From: Heterobilharzia americana
Taxonomy: Eukaryota > Platyhelminthes > Trematoda > Strigeidida > Schistosomatidae
DNA: 64,000 nt
Reading direction: 5' to 3'
Assembly (NCBI GenBank): GCA_944470555.2
Contig: OX104130.1
Span: forward strand, 42,069,491-42,133,490
The stretch's first letter is position 1. Each line of letters starts with the position of its first letter. The position numbers were made by a program, and so were the translations under genes. The notes beneath the pieces were generated by a model that searched no databases, was not told the DNA's origin, and saw only the letters and a list, made by a program, of their open reading frames with translations. This document shows positions 10,056 through 22,865 of the stretch, in pieces.

Positions 10056-13000
10056 CTGAATAAGAAAAACCAAAGCTAATTTATTTGGCAATCATCAAAT
10101 TATCAAACTGTATGGCTATATTTTCAACTTGTTCACAGCTGTATGTCAACTAAAATTTAACCATAATCATATATTCTATTACGAAATAGTTCCTTATGCA
10201 TAAACCAACTATCTAAGTTTTGAAAGATCTTCAAAAACAACAAAAGTTGAAGCTTATTTATTAACGAATTTTCTTCTTAAGCAAAATAACCAAGTTACAC
10301 TATATTTCATTTGTTTTAGTTAATTAGCCCTCTAGAATGTTATAATAACACATGCGGAATTATAAACTGTCAGCTATTAATAGCATCTGACGGGTAAAAT
10401 GTTTAAGCTTTTGAACTATTTGTAATTCAGAGAGAAAAAATTATCATTTACATGGAGGAATAATTATCGAAACCAAAGAATATGGACTGATATTAATTAT
10501 GCGTGAACAGAATATGCATCCATGTTGTTCCCTAGTTGATACATTCATAAAATTGTGTTAGCTTTCATCATCCGAGATGGATTCACAAGGTAGACCTTCA
10601 TATCTAAATTATTAAAGGTCTTTAAATCTCCGATAATGTCGGAGATACTCATGTTTTGTTATACCTTGGAAGTTAACATAAATGCAACAGACTCTTACAG
10701 TTATTGATAACAATAGTATTCGCTTCATGCCAGACAAAGTGTGTGATACAGTATGGAACTTTAGGCATATAATATTTCAAAAAATCTGTCAGTACAGTAC
10801 TTTTAAACGAAATACTAACTGCATTCGAATAGGGTTCATACTTTCAGCAATAAAAGTAATGATGTGAAACGGGTAGTTGACGTTACATTAGAGCCTGATC
10901 TGGACTAGGGAATGAACACAAAATCGCATGAATTTTCTTGATGGTAGTTCATTCATCCCGTACAACATTCTGTATATGTACCCTAGGAATAGTAATCTGC
11001 TGTATTTTCAAGGATATATAAGTTCACTTCCATTTGGCGTAAGACTATTTCTTTACCTTGTTCTTAACTTGAGAAGCATCACTTCGAAAATAATCTGCGA
11101 AATGGGTGAGAGTGCATTATGCATTTAAAAGATAAACTTGATAGATTGAAACGAACTGAAAGAAATGGATGAAATATATTTCATGGAAACCTTTTGTTAG
11201 CCAAAAGTTTGAGGAGGCCGACAGTTGACACACTAATTTTGCATATCAGTGGGGACAAACCAAATTTTGTTTGCAAATCTATATATTCCATCATATGTAT
11301 AAGAGGGTTATTGCAAAAAGTACTTTGATATTTGGACTTTAAATTCACACTCTGAATTAATTTCACTCAAGTAAACTGTTTTCCAGCTGAAGCGCATCTT
11401 GTTCTTTTGGTTAAATAAGCTTTTGCTTATTGTCAAATTATTAAACGATTATATAAGTTATAGAGCAGTCTAGTTCACTTTTAGAACTTTGATACTGAAG
11501 ATTCTTGATTGAGGAAACCAGATGGAATGAATGAAAACAATGACAATGGATACTGCATTTTTCTACTGAAGACAGACAGTATGACAAACATTTTCCAGTC
11601 AAGTCAGTGAAAATAACATTCGAAGAAATATTCACAGATTTGGACAAGAATATATTTAAATTCCTCACTATTCGTTTTTCACAATTTTAACAGGTTTCTT
11701 GAATACAGTTACAGTAACAGGCAACTTTTAGCACCTAAATATTTTTGACTTAAGCTGTTGGGTGTCACCGTCAAAAACACTCGCTTAAAATTCAACAATG
11801 TACAAATTACTCCTTACCTGTGACATTTATAACAGGGTAACTATGAAGATTAAAAACATGGTGAACTTGACGTATGAAATGTCATGAGGTGACATCAAAA
11901 TTTTCATAAACAGTTTTAAAATATTACGCACCGATATTGCCAAGTAATAATAAACCCTTTAAATAATTCATAAATGCGGGTCATCTAGGAAGCATGTTGA
12001 TATGGGCAAGAGGTTGTGAGAAGTAGTTAGCGCATACTTTAGTTACTTCAATCATAGAGAAAAATCAATCTTCTAGAAGTAAAAAACGCCAACTCTCTAA
12101 TTTAACCCAATAAATGACAAGTATAAATGTAAGCGCCATTACTAATGACGAAGATAACTCAGATTTTACCCCGTTTCGTCTAATTCTTATCGTCAGTTAG
12201 TTGAAAATGAAAGCAAAAGTAGGACAAAAATAGGAGCGAAAATTAGCTGATTATCTGATTTGTTTAGCGTTTATTACATGTCACTTTATCGATACGATAT
12301 TTTATTTCGTGTTAGTTCTCTGAGCGTGACTGGTAGTGACAAGATGATAATCCTGAAAAATAACAGACAGAATGTTTAATGCCTAAGTAAACAATGATTT
12401 TCTGCCATTGTCTTTGACAACTGAAGTCTTTTACGCATAAAGTAAGAAAAAATGACTAGACTTTTCTCCTTATTTAGGTGAACTGTATAACGTATGACTG
12501 CAAGTGGTTATCCTAAAATAACGAACCTCAAAGTAGGAGGGAAGTTGACTCAAATTTGTTTTATTTCATATGTTCTCCTGCTGACATGAATCGTATATTT
12601 CTCACAATCTACCAAAGTGAACTACGTGACACGAAACAAAAAGGTTTCAAGTTCCTAATAATCAAGGAGGAAGTTATGGTATGAGAAAGGAAATACAGTA
12701 AATATTTTTGCCTTTCTTCCCTTCCCTCTCCTTTTTCTTCAACTGAAAATAAAAAAGTTAGAGATGGCATAACTTCATAATTACTCTAATAGTCTAGCGA
12801 ACTTTGTACCGCCTACCAAGAACCACTACAGCTAGCCTTTTCTATAGCACCAGACTGAATTTAACGTCAATAACTCGGCTGAATCAGTTGTGATAAACAC
12901 AGGTAGGTTTTTAATCAGTCAAATACAAATCAATAAAAGCTTAGCTGAAACAAATGGTGAGTCACACCATAAACTATCTTGTCTTTCAAAATTTTAACTT

Positions 13001-16000
13001 TTCAAATTTGGTCGTTATACATGATTTCAATATAGATGGAAGTCTAAGTAAGACTGAGAAGATAATATTGTGAATAAACTTAACCACAACCATCCAAAAA
13101 CGTTCAGTAGAACAACTTGTTTAGAGTAGAGTTCAAGTAATCAATGACTTTTCAACCAGTAACCCTCCGTGTTAATTTTTCTAAAAATTGTTTACCTTAA
13201 ATTCTTCCTTATTTCAATTTCTTTTTCTTGCTGAAATTAGTTGGACAGAGGAAAGCCATACCAAAATTTGTGCAGTAATTTTTAAGATAGTGTAAACATT
13301 ATAGTTGCAGCTGATATATCTGTGCCTTTATGTACGCGAAGAGGGTAGGCACAGAACATCCCAGGCTCAGCAGGATAATGGAGATAGTAGGGCCAAACGT
13401 TAAAAGAAAATTGATTAAGAATTAAAAATTGATGAAAATACTACTCAGAATGATATATTTGAGCGACAACTCCACTATGATGTTAAACAGTAATAACGAC
13501 ATACACCTAGTCCTTAGATTAAAGTCAGGGAAGAGAAATGGATACTGACGACTTCTAGAATAAATCAAGAAGGGAAAAGTATTCGAAAGGAAATCAAATT
13601 TACGATCAGTTTGCATAGTGGGTACTCAAGGAGATACATGCATTGACTGATGTTTTTCAAGGAAGTATTCAACAACGAAATTCGTTTGTTTCCAGCTAAC
13701 TTTAGTCTGTGATGAACGTCAACCCTCAATAAACCTTCAAGTTGAATAATTTCACAAAGTTTGAATTTTCTTGTCATACTATTATTATTCATACACGGTG
13801 AGTGAAACTAAAAAAAATTGTTAGGTGAAACAGCTATCAATACATAGTTTAAACAACTTCCGAACTGCTTCGAAATGAACTTTTTATGGCTAAGGTACGA
13901 GGTCAGTGAATTTATTCGCCATTTTTGATATGGGTTAAGAATGATTAGTTTTGACATGTTGGTGAAGAAAATATCTGCAAGTAAGCAAAGTTTTCACTGA
14001 AGTGAGGGAGTTCAGACAGCTTGAAGCACGGATTATTTATCGAAGTATTCAATTAGGCTCAAATAAAGTTCAGTGCAATGTGCTGCGTTACAATTAATAC
14101 TATCAAAATTGACGGGTTTTAGAAAGAACCGGTTAATTTAATCACCTTTTCCTTTGTATCTTCACTTCAGTTTTTCATTAGTTAGGAAATAATTTACAGA
14201 TACTCTAAATTTAGGACCTAAGCAGTTATATAACATAATTTTCAGCCTGAGAAAAATAGAATTTAATGTTGAGAATCCTTAAACTCACTAGATTGCTACA
14301 AAATCATATAATTACTTCATCGAAAAACTTTCAAAGTTTCTTGGTGTACGTCTACGGCTCTTAATCTGTCTGTTGTTAAAATAAAACATCTGTTGCATTG
14401 CTGATTACACTATTGGTATTAGCAAACATGCAGAAAAATCGAAAAATAATTTCGATAGGATTCTTCACCTTCAATCTTCTTCATCAACATTATGAGAGAT
14501 TACTTTGCAATTATATGAGAAAAACTCGGTTTATAGACAAATAATTCTTCTAATGTGATTGTTAAGTTTTTAGGTAAATAAGATCTAACAGCATGACATG
14601 CAGATATATAATATTGCAGCAGATCTTTTCACCACCTATTTACCTAACAGATTATAGATTTTGAATGATGCTGGGACAGTATAGCTAGGTGACAGTACAT
14701 AAAAAATGTATTTCGATATTTATTTGTAAAGATGTATTCGTCTTTTTGCACGCTATGCCTAAGTTATGTGCACATCAGCAATGATGACATTATTGTTCCT
14801 ATTTTACTGGTAATAATTTTATGAAAGATAATGTTTGCGCATACATTTACAGTTGAAAAGGGTTAAACGATATTTTTGACCAAGAAAGTGCTCACCATTG
14901 GTTTTTAGTGCATGCATATAATGTAATGATCATCACTTCTTCACTTCTAATACTTTCATCGGAACATGAGAACTAATATTATTGTGTTGCATTGTGATTC
15001 GTTTAGGTTATAATTAATGAACGTTATGTAAGAGTTCAGGCTTTTGTTTCTCAAAAATTCATTTTCAGAAATATATGAAATTAAAATCTGTTTTGGCATA
15101 CATCTTGATACCAAACTAGGAATAAAAACTTATAAACCTGCATATCTTATTGAAAAAACATCTCATTACATCGTTAGTATACGCGTTTCTTTCACAAAAC
15201 CCACAAGGTTTTTTTGATTTTATCACTCATTTTGGAAGTACATGTCTCTTGAGATCGCTAATGATAAGAATAGCAGTCTCCTTGCTCAATTTAAAAAAGT
15301 GTCCAAGAATTCCAAGCGACATCCTTAGTAGTTCTTCGTAGAAGCAGCTCTTACGGAGCCGTACTTCGAGTAGTTAGTCGCTAACATTAAATTTGTTTTG
15401 GCACTTTGAAAAAACTTTCATGCTTTTTTATTATGCGAAAATGTCAGGATAGAACAATGAAAGTTAAGTAGTCCGTTCACAAAACTACTGTTTTTTTTAA
15501 CTAACTACTATCTGACCAAAGTTTAGAGTGCACTGGTATCTCAGTAGGCATGTCACAATATGCTTAGTCCTCAAAATACACTACACTGGGCAACAATGAA
15601 TAAATCCACTAACTGGCAGCTATGGTTGTATCTTTATCATTTCATAAACAGTTTTTAAGTTTGTAAAACTATTGTTCGGTAACAGGAATATATTAAGTTG
15701 TTGCTTTTAACCTTTGTTCAGCACAACTTTGTTAAAGTCCAAGGTATTTTTTGTCTTGAATTGGAAATTTGAGAAACTCACACTTCAACCCAAACCTGTT
15801 TTGATTCAGAAACCAACTCCCATCGGTTATTTACATATACTCAGTTTCTCACACAAATTGGTGTGTTGAATAAGTGTTTAAAAAAATCTGTTACTAGCGA
15901 CTTTAAATTAGCGTTTGGGTCCTTATCCTCCAAATGTATGGAATTCATTTACACTGTATATCATTGCTGTCAATATATATCATTTAACGCAGTATTAGTT

Positions 16001-17400
16001 CCTCATATTCGATCAGTGACTGACCGAAACTATGTTCCCACCTAAAGATGTGTTGGAAAATCCTATTTCGCCACTTAGTAGATGAGTGTAAACAGTTTAC
16101 ATTTAATTTCCAATTAAAATCGCTAGTTGAAATTATTTGGATATATAATGTAATAAATTTCGAAAATCAAAATCATTTAGACTCATACCAAAATTTTCCA
16201 CCTACCTGCAACTGTTCAAGTACTGCTCACTTATTAATATGATGGGCTGGTAATAGCATTCAATGCAGTAAACAAACTAGTTTGTACTTAATCACTGTCA
16301 AAATCCTAACACTATTTCTAAATTAACGGTCAAATTGTGCTTCTTGTTGCACAAGTACTCATGGATCATCAGGGTGAATTGTAACGATACGATTTTGTCT
16401 CCACCGCTAGCTTGACGATCAAAGTTGTCATATAAGTTGGATTACATTGTAAAATATTCGTCATATAAAAAATAATTGTGAACACCGATTGTCGCGTAAA
16501 ATCTTACCATGGTTGAAGGTAACAACAAATTTTCTATTGCTTATGTGGGAAATGAAAGTTTGGACTTGTTTAGAAAGATATTCTTTCTGTTTAATATTTG
16601 CGAAATATTATCATAAAACTATAAGTAGTGGTAGATTTTCGTTGGATCGCAAAAGAAATATAGTGATTTGAAAAGTATAATTTTTTTCAGAGTTTTACAT
16701 TCGTTTAATATTTTTTCAAAACATGTGGTCTCATCGTTTCAGTGTTAAACTGTACAAAAAATGAAATATCTTTTTTCAGGTGAACAGCATTTGCAAAACA
16801 ATTTAACGACTGATTATTCCTGAGAAATGGATGCATTTCATCAGCTGGCAGAGTATCGTAGCTTAAGCAGAAAACTGTTACTGGTTTAACAGCTACTTAG
16901 AAAACAAAATCAATAATTTAAGCCTGATCTAAGCCATATTGATAGAAACCGTTAAGCAAATAACGCGATAAAGCAGATAATTAGCAAACTAAGCAACATT
17001 ATTGCACTTGGTGATTTATTTCATCATGACGAGTTTCTAATATCACTACTAAATGAGTTTTTTGAAGTGACAGTGTGTTCGCTTACTTAATGTTCACTGT
17101 GTAAGATATTTTGTATGTTTCATTAAACTTAAATCTGTTTGCCCAGTTCAGCATCTTCGAATGAACATATTTCGAATTGTGAAACGTATAAATTTGTTAT
17201 CTAGATGCCTATCAGATTTAAACCACAGACTTCATCTATTTAGTTCGGTAAAACTTCCAAAAAAGTAAGGATGGTAATTAGTTTTGAGCCTTAATTAGTC
17301 ACAACTCGTACAGCCAACCGTCATTTTCAAGGTACCGATTTATATTGATTAGTTACTGGAGAGTAAATAATCAGTGTAGCTAACACAGTCCTACAGGAGT
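10056..17400. other. Possible large intron; a few weak exon-like frames
   Basis: This is mostly AT-rich DNA. Minus-strand frames at 11190-11350, 11470-11668 and 13630-13780 look somewhat protein-like and have AG acceptors, but their donors are poor and I do not call them exons. A pyrimidine-rich tract of about 35 bases lies near 12707-12741. A perfect 8-bp hairpin (ATCTCCGA/TCGGAGAT) lies near 10626-10646. No transposon is recognised. Confidence 0.3.
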
Positions 17401-17560
17401 TCAGTCGCTGCCAAAGGAGCTCAGCGGTAACTTCTGTGACCCCAACGTGACGTGGGTTCCAATCTCAAGCTGGACATCAGTTCCGTCAAAGGCGCAGATA
17501 CGCCCTGCTTGCGACCACCAAAAGGCACAAAACCTACGTCCAGCTCCCCCTGCCAATTGT
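17401..17560 (+). mobile_element. tRNA-headed SINE-like repeat, different body
   Basis: A GC-richer island in AT-rich DNA. It has an A-box-like GAGCTCAGCGG (17417-17427) and a B-box-like GGTTCCAATCT (17455-17465) at roughly tRNA spacing. The body that follows (CTGGACATCAGTTCCGTC and onward) does not match the hammerhead SINEs and shows no hammerhead core. No acceptor stem closes, so it is not a tRNA gene. Confidence 0.4.
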
Positions 17561-17984
17561 CTCCATCCAACTTACATATATTTACTTGTATATGAGGTCA
17601 TTTTTAGTCTCATGGCCATATTGAGAGCTTTACTGAATTAAAACGACCAGATAAATTTGAAAAAAAACCAAAATTGAACATCTCGTTCAGACATCTTAAT
17701 GTTCTTCAGCAAGATTCATTAAGATGACGTAAAATGTACTGAGTATCAGCTCCTTTTTATATACTCTTTAACTTCGTCTGATAGACGATGTCATCCTAAC
17801 TGACTAGTGTTTTGAATATCCAAGCTTCTTCACTGGATGTCAGGAGAATACCTCATAAATCCGGAGGGGTTGGGCTGAATGAAATAACAAATAAGAGGAA
17901 ATAAAACCTGAAATTATTAGCAGAATTGAAACTTTGAAATGTTTATACTAGGTGATGATTGAAGGTGAGATAAAAATCTTGACC

Positions 17985-18055
17985 ACGGCTGGATTGGAAC
18001 CAGCCACCAAACAGTATAAATAATAGTCTGTCAAATTACGGCTATCTCAGATAGT
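17985..18055 (-). repeat. Possible tRNA-like repeat remnant
   Basis: The minus strand carries GGTTCCAATCC, a good match to a pol III B box, with a weak A-box-like stretch upstream. No body or hammerhead was found. It may be chance. Confidence 0.2.
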
Positions 18056-21000
18056 CAAATGATAATTTGAAATATCTAGAAATGCCATTTTTAAACAATA
18101 AACTGTCTCCGAAACTCCTTGATCAAGATAGTGTTGGTTAATACAAAACATGTAATCATGAAAACTTTTATCACACAAAAATTCATTTCCATCTACGGTT
18201 AAAGCTTGTGCATAAAAAAGACCTTAATTCCTAACACTTTATGTGCTTTTTAATTGACACTAACAAATGTGTTCATATATTGATATTGATATTTCCTAAA
18301 ATTTGTGATGAGATTTTGATAGCCAATTTTGCAGACAATGAGTCTAGAAAAACTAAATTCCTAAATTCACTTCAATTTTAACTCATACATTATTTTATTA
18401 CTGTACATGAATGTTTTGCGTATACCATGTGACAGTGTTTCTTAGTCAGGTAACCTCAAATGGTGTTTACCATTATTAATTTACCCCCACACTGCTGTAG
18501 TCCTAGCCATTCATGAATGTCAGTGAAGAATTTTGAATCTAAACTTAACAAGGTATCAATAACTTTCATAATACACGTAGAACGTAGGTGCATTTTTACG
18601 ATAAAACTTTATTTCCAGTCGTATTCAGTCCTCACCATAATCATGTGGCACTCATTAAAATTCAGAATTACTGTCTTTAAAAATTGTCCCATACATTAAC
18701 ATCCATCTATTTTCCCTGTGATCTACTCCATGTGAATCATAGGTTGAACATTTATTTCACTACATTTGTATCTGCATTTTCAAATTCCAAAAGAAATCAA
18801 CTGGCTGGTGGCAAATTTCTGCACATTCCTAATAAATGACACAGAAGTCCACGGTTAATAATCAAGATTTTCATAGAACTAGAAATTTTACATTGCAGGT
18901 AAATTTTCTGAGTAACTTACTATCACATGTATTGAAATACACAATGTCTGTAGCGCATTTTAGCGAAGAATCCGCAACATAAACGTATTTACAAAACTTG
19001 AAACTATCGACCAAATGGGTATGCTTTTAGAAAACTTTCATTCATTGCCTTCTCTAATTTTGTTTGGTCGAACATTTTAACTTCAAAATTTCAAGTATTA
19101 TTTGCGAAACCTTTTGTCATTAATTATGCTTCAGTTCCTCAGCTTGCCTAAAGTTAACAAGAAAAAAAGGAAGAAACAACCCTTTTTCTCTTCCAAACCA
19201 ATAATTCAGTAGTTCTAATGGCTACATTATGTTAATACATAGATACTGATTATTTGTGGAGTATTTGATAGGGTTCACGGTTATGAGACATGATTTTGAC
19301 TATTTCGATGCAAATGATTACTTGGAACTCACTGACATATAAAAATAAATTATTTAAGATGATCAACAACTTCTTTACAATGATGTTTTGGTGACAATAG
19401 GTGAATCTCGTGTTACGGACCTAAGAGGACAAATTGATGGCAGCGGCCCTTAACTATGAAGTTAGGGGTACATTGGCCTGAGTCATAAAGTGAAAAATTC
19501 TCAAATGTCATTTATTATATGTGAAGGAATATCCTGTAATATAGTTAAACATATTTTATGTATTTTTAAACTATATGATATTCTAGAATCGTTTCATCTT
19601 TCAGAGTGAAAAAAGTAAGGAAATTCACTGATTATTGTTTTTTTATGAATCATAACAGGGAAATCGATCTTGGTGTAGTCAATCTCACAGACGTGAAATG
19701 TTCTACATGGGATCTTGGACATTTACGTAGTGAGAACAAATTCAGTGAGATTAACTCAGTACACCTTCATACAGACGTTTCCATATAGTATGGCATGATA
19801 CAAATTCAAAATCTTGTAAACAATGAAAATATACCTTGTCTGGACTTGAAGTTGATTTTTTAGTTGATGTAGCTGATAATTAGCTTCTTAAATGACAACG
19901 CTCACTAATATTTCAGAGTTCTAAAAAGGAAAAGATGAATAGCAATATCATAAGCTATTAAATTTTGGTTCATTCAGGGACTATACAATGAATTCCGAAC
20001 GACAAAGTTTTTCCTAATTCAAAGAAATACGATTACCAATTTTAGGTGAGAGTTCAATCTAGATCCAGCGTTAATTGTCATTTTCGTCGACCAACGTAAA
20101 TTCATTCTAGATTAGGAGACTTTAGTTTAATTTGATGAATCTTACAAATTTCTTGAGTGTATTCGGTCTTTACACGAGAAATGAAAAATAGATTCTAAGA
20201 TGGCTGAAAAAATATGCAGTATCTTTTTTCCAACAGACAATTGATGCTATCATTAGAATACCGATTCTTGGATTAAAAACATATGTGAAAGCTTGTTAAA
20301 AATTTACTACTTCCTACTTCGAATGTTATAACTTTTGGCGAGATTCCTTCTGTTTAATTATTGTATAAGAAGAAATAAACAGATTTTTTTTGCCTACTTT
20401 TCATAATTTTCCCGCAAAAGTATTTAATTAGGTCTAAAACAGATGCCGAAATGTCTAAAAGCGTACGTGTGCAAAATATCAATTAGAAAATGATGTCATA
20501 TAACATGTAATACATGTTTTAATGCAGATGTGTTATTCAGAGATCGGAGATGAAAAGAATTTTCATCTCATTTGAAGGTTGTATAGAAGACGAAATATCA
20601 TTTTAATTGTCTTCTTAGAAATTCAGAATAAATTCCCTTTTAGGATTTTGTGAAACTTTTCATTTCACAATCATATCACAACCCTCCAACGAACTTAGCA
20701 TGTAAAGTAATGTATTCTTACACATGTCGTGGTCAATTCTAAAAGTTATTTTCCTTTCGTCTTTGTGTATTATAGAATTTGTTTGTAGTTTTTGTTGTTA
20801 CAGTTAACTATCTGCAAAGAAACTTTTTTTTACTCTCACCAAGTTACACTCGTAGCCTTTTTCTGCTCCAAAGTTCAACTAGTGTTCTAATGGCACGGCG
20901 ATAGATACAAGTTAAACGAATGCAACCAACTAAATAAGCATGCAAGAAAAAGGTGGGATGTATAGTTTCTAACTACGTTCAAAACAATGGATTGCTTTTG

Positions 21001-21134
21001 AAGCCCTACATATAGACGACATTTCATTGTTAGTATTCGCAACCTATCACCAACAATAGTCACAAAAAAAGCTGCTTACATTCTCTGTAGCACAAACTTA
21101 AGTCCATTTGCGAACTTCAGAAAGACACTTATAC
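18056..21134. other. Possible intron, otherwise featureless
   Basis: Part of the putative minus-strand intron after the exon candidate at 21135-21349. A short GC-richer patch near 19425-19480 is not recognised. Confidence 0.3.
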
Positions 21135-21349
21135 CTAAATGGTAGAATTTTAGCAGAAATGATACCCATACTGGTAGATACATGTAGTTTTTGCCTATCA
21201 GACAGATATAGTAGGCATTTTCCATCCACCTTAGCAGACACAAGTATACAAACACATCTGTCTATTCCTCCCACTATACAATGACCTTGGTCAAACGTGG
21301 TGATGATCCATTTCACTGTCTTGTTGCGATCGGTAGGTGATACAGCCAT
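21135..21349 (-). CDS. Candidate first coding exon, unknown protein
   Basis: Minus-strand frame starting with ATG at 21349 (context TCAATGG, with an in-frame stop 9 bases upstream). It reads MAVSPTDRNKTVKWIITTFD and then a cysteine- and hydrophobic-rich segment including DGKCLLYLSDRQKLHV. Its frame is open to a good donor: ATTTAG followed by GTATAAGT at 21134. The 71 codons plus two bases give a phase-2 end, compatible with the exon at 10055. Alternating hydrophobic runs suggest beta structure; no family is recognised. Whether the ATG is the true start or the exon continues upstream by splicing cannot be decided. Confidence 0.35.
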
Positions 21350-22149
21350 TGACTTTTAATATCTTTAATTGTATGTTGATGATTTCATTACTTAACGTCG
21401 CCGATTATCAAGAACTTATCTCAATAATAAGTGACACAATATAAAATAGCTTCAAAAACGAATACAATTACAATGATGATTACAAAACACTTAGGAAACT
21501 ACATCTGATAGTAAGTTGTTTATATAATAAGTTAGATTACCCTACACAGTAAATGTGTAACAGTCAGAAAACGTCGACTAACATTCTTCGGGAAGAGTCT
21601 AAATGAAAAATGTTTCTGGTTCGTTAGTTAAAATGACATACATATCATCTTATGGGCAGCTAATGAACACTTGTTTTTCTGTCTAGGCAATTCCAAACAC
21701 ATGGTTCATCATAAAAAAATTGAAATAAGATGTGAAACAGTAGTTGTCCGTCATAAAACCAGTAATCATTACTAACAAACGTGGCCTTAGTTCCATGAAA
21801 ACTCTTTATTTGACTAAACTAAGATGTCTTGTTACTTAGATAGATACAATTGGCTTCCACTTAAAGTTCACCAGCTATATGACGGGAGATGATTGTGTTT
21901 ATTAGTTTTATTAACATATTAACATTTTGATACATTCCAAATTTTTTGAACGACACCTTTCTTGCACAGTAGTGTCGATACTCTTATTTGAGGATGTAGT
22001 TTCTATTATTATAGTGCAAATGAGACAACTGTTTAGATCAGCCCGTGACTGGTAGATTGACAGTGATGCTACTTGGAAATTGTGCATTAAGATTTTAATG
22101 CTCTACCATTATATGTTACCATCAGTTGAGACTCCACATGGTTGCGTAA
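21350..22149. other. AT-rich stretch, no feature seen
   Basis: Upstream of the putative ATG at 21349. No TATA box or initiator is convincing in such AT-rich sequence. Confidence 0.4.
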
Positions 22150-22379
22150 TACTGCACACTGACCGAAGTATGGAAAAGTGGAACACTAGCTTCTGCTTCA
22201 GTGAACGAGTGTAAACGCCCTGACCACTAGATTTGAAGATCCTGGGTAAGCTCCCTGGTTAGTTTATGAGTTTATACTACAGAGGAGTCTTGCACTTGAA
22301 CCAATGGGTTATTCAGTTCTTCTGAGTTTTTAATGGTTCTCCAACTGATCCAAGTCTACGAGAAGTACTACCTTGAAAA
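22150..22379 (+). mobile_element. Degraded hammerhead-family SINE
   Basis: Plus-strand copy recognised by three blocks in order. The head contains TGAAGATCCTGGGTAAGCTC (compare TGAAGATCCTGAGTTCGATC at 2240-2260). The GAGGAGTC of the hammerhead core is still visible near 22283. The tail CTCCAACTGATCCAAGTCTACGA leads to ACCTTGAAAATG. The hammerhead itself is no longer foldable. Confidence 0.5.
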
Positions 22380-22680
22380 TGGATCAAACAAAGTTAGTCA
22401 TTTAACGAACTTTCTCCAAATAAAAATGCACAAATAATTACAAAAGATCGGCTAAGGATGAATAAACCTAAGGCAGTTAAATAGATCATAAAATAAACTT
22501 ATTCTTCAAGAAAAATCTGTTTTATAGCATAATGCGGTCGCCGATAACCGAATGTTGCATAATGTTTTGAAACTTGTCATTTCGTATTGCTTTATGGTGC
22601 CGAATTACTCAATCTCTATTGGCAGATAAACTATTATGTGGATGTCTCGGTATTGTCAGATAATCATGATGTTAAATTCA

Positions 22681-22865
22681 TCCTGGCGACTCGCAGCTGA
22701 ATCCAGAAAGCGCGTTTCGTCCTATCTACGACTCATCAGCTGGATGTAACTGCACTACAGTGAGTAGTATTGTTCCTACAGAGATTCGAACCCAGTACTC
22801 CTCGCTTCAAACGCCAAGGAGTTAAACACTAGGTCACTTGGCCACACTAACCACCTGTTGTGCAA
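22681..22865 (-). mobile_element. SM-alpha-like SINE with hammerhead
   Basis: Minus-strand copy with the canonical plan of the schistosome SM-alpha repeat. An A box TGGCCAAGTGA (22834-22844) is followed by a near-perfect B box GGTTCGAATCT (within 22781-22793). The hammerhead (22701-22745) comes next. Its core and loop sequence are of the SM-alpha type (CTGATGA, GGACGAAACGCGC, CTGGAT), distinct from the CTGAGGA type found elsewhere here. Confidence 0.75.
22701..22745 (-). ncRNA. SM-alpha-type hammerhead motif
   Basis: The minus strand reads ATCCAG, then CTGATGA (complement of 22733-22739), a stem II region GTCG...GGAC, GAAAC (22714-22718), GCGC and TGGAT. The core blocks are intact. Relative to the usual GCGCGTC, the bases before the cleavage point read GCGCTTT, which weakens stem III and changes the triplet from GUC to UUU (still NUH). 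The last base pair of stem II is also lost. Reduced activity is expected. Confidence 0.65.

Noticed and set aside
10626..10646. Short perfect hairpin as a terminator or structured RNA
   Set aside because: An 8-bp stem is expected by chance in 64 kb and there is no context to support a function.
17401..17475. Possible tRNA gene
   Set aside because: A and B boxes are present, but no acceptor stem or anticodon arm could be folded.
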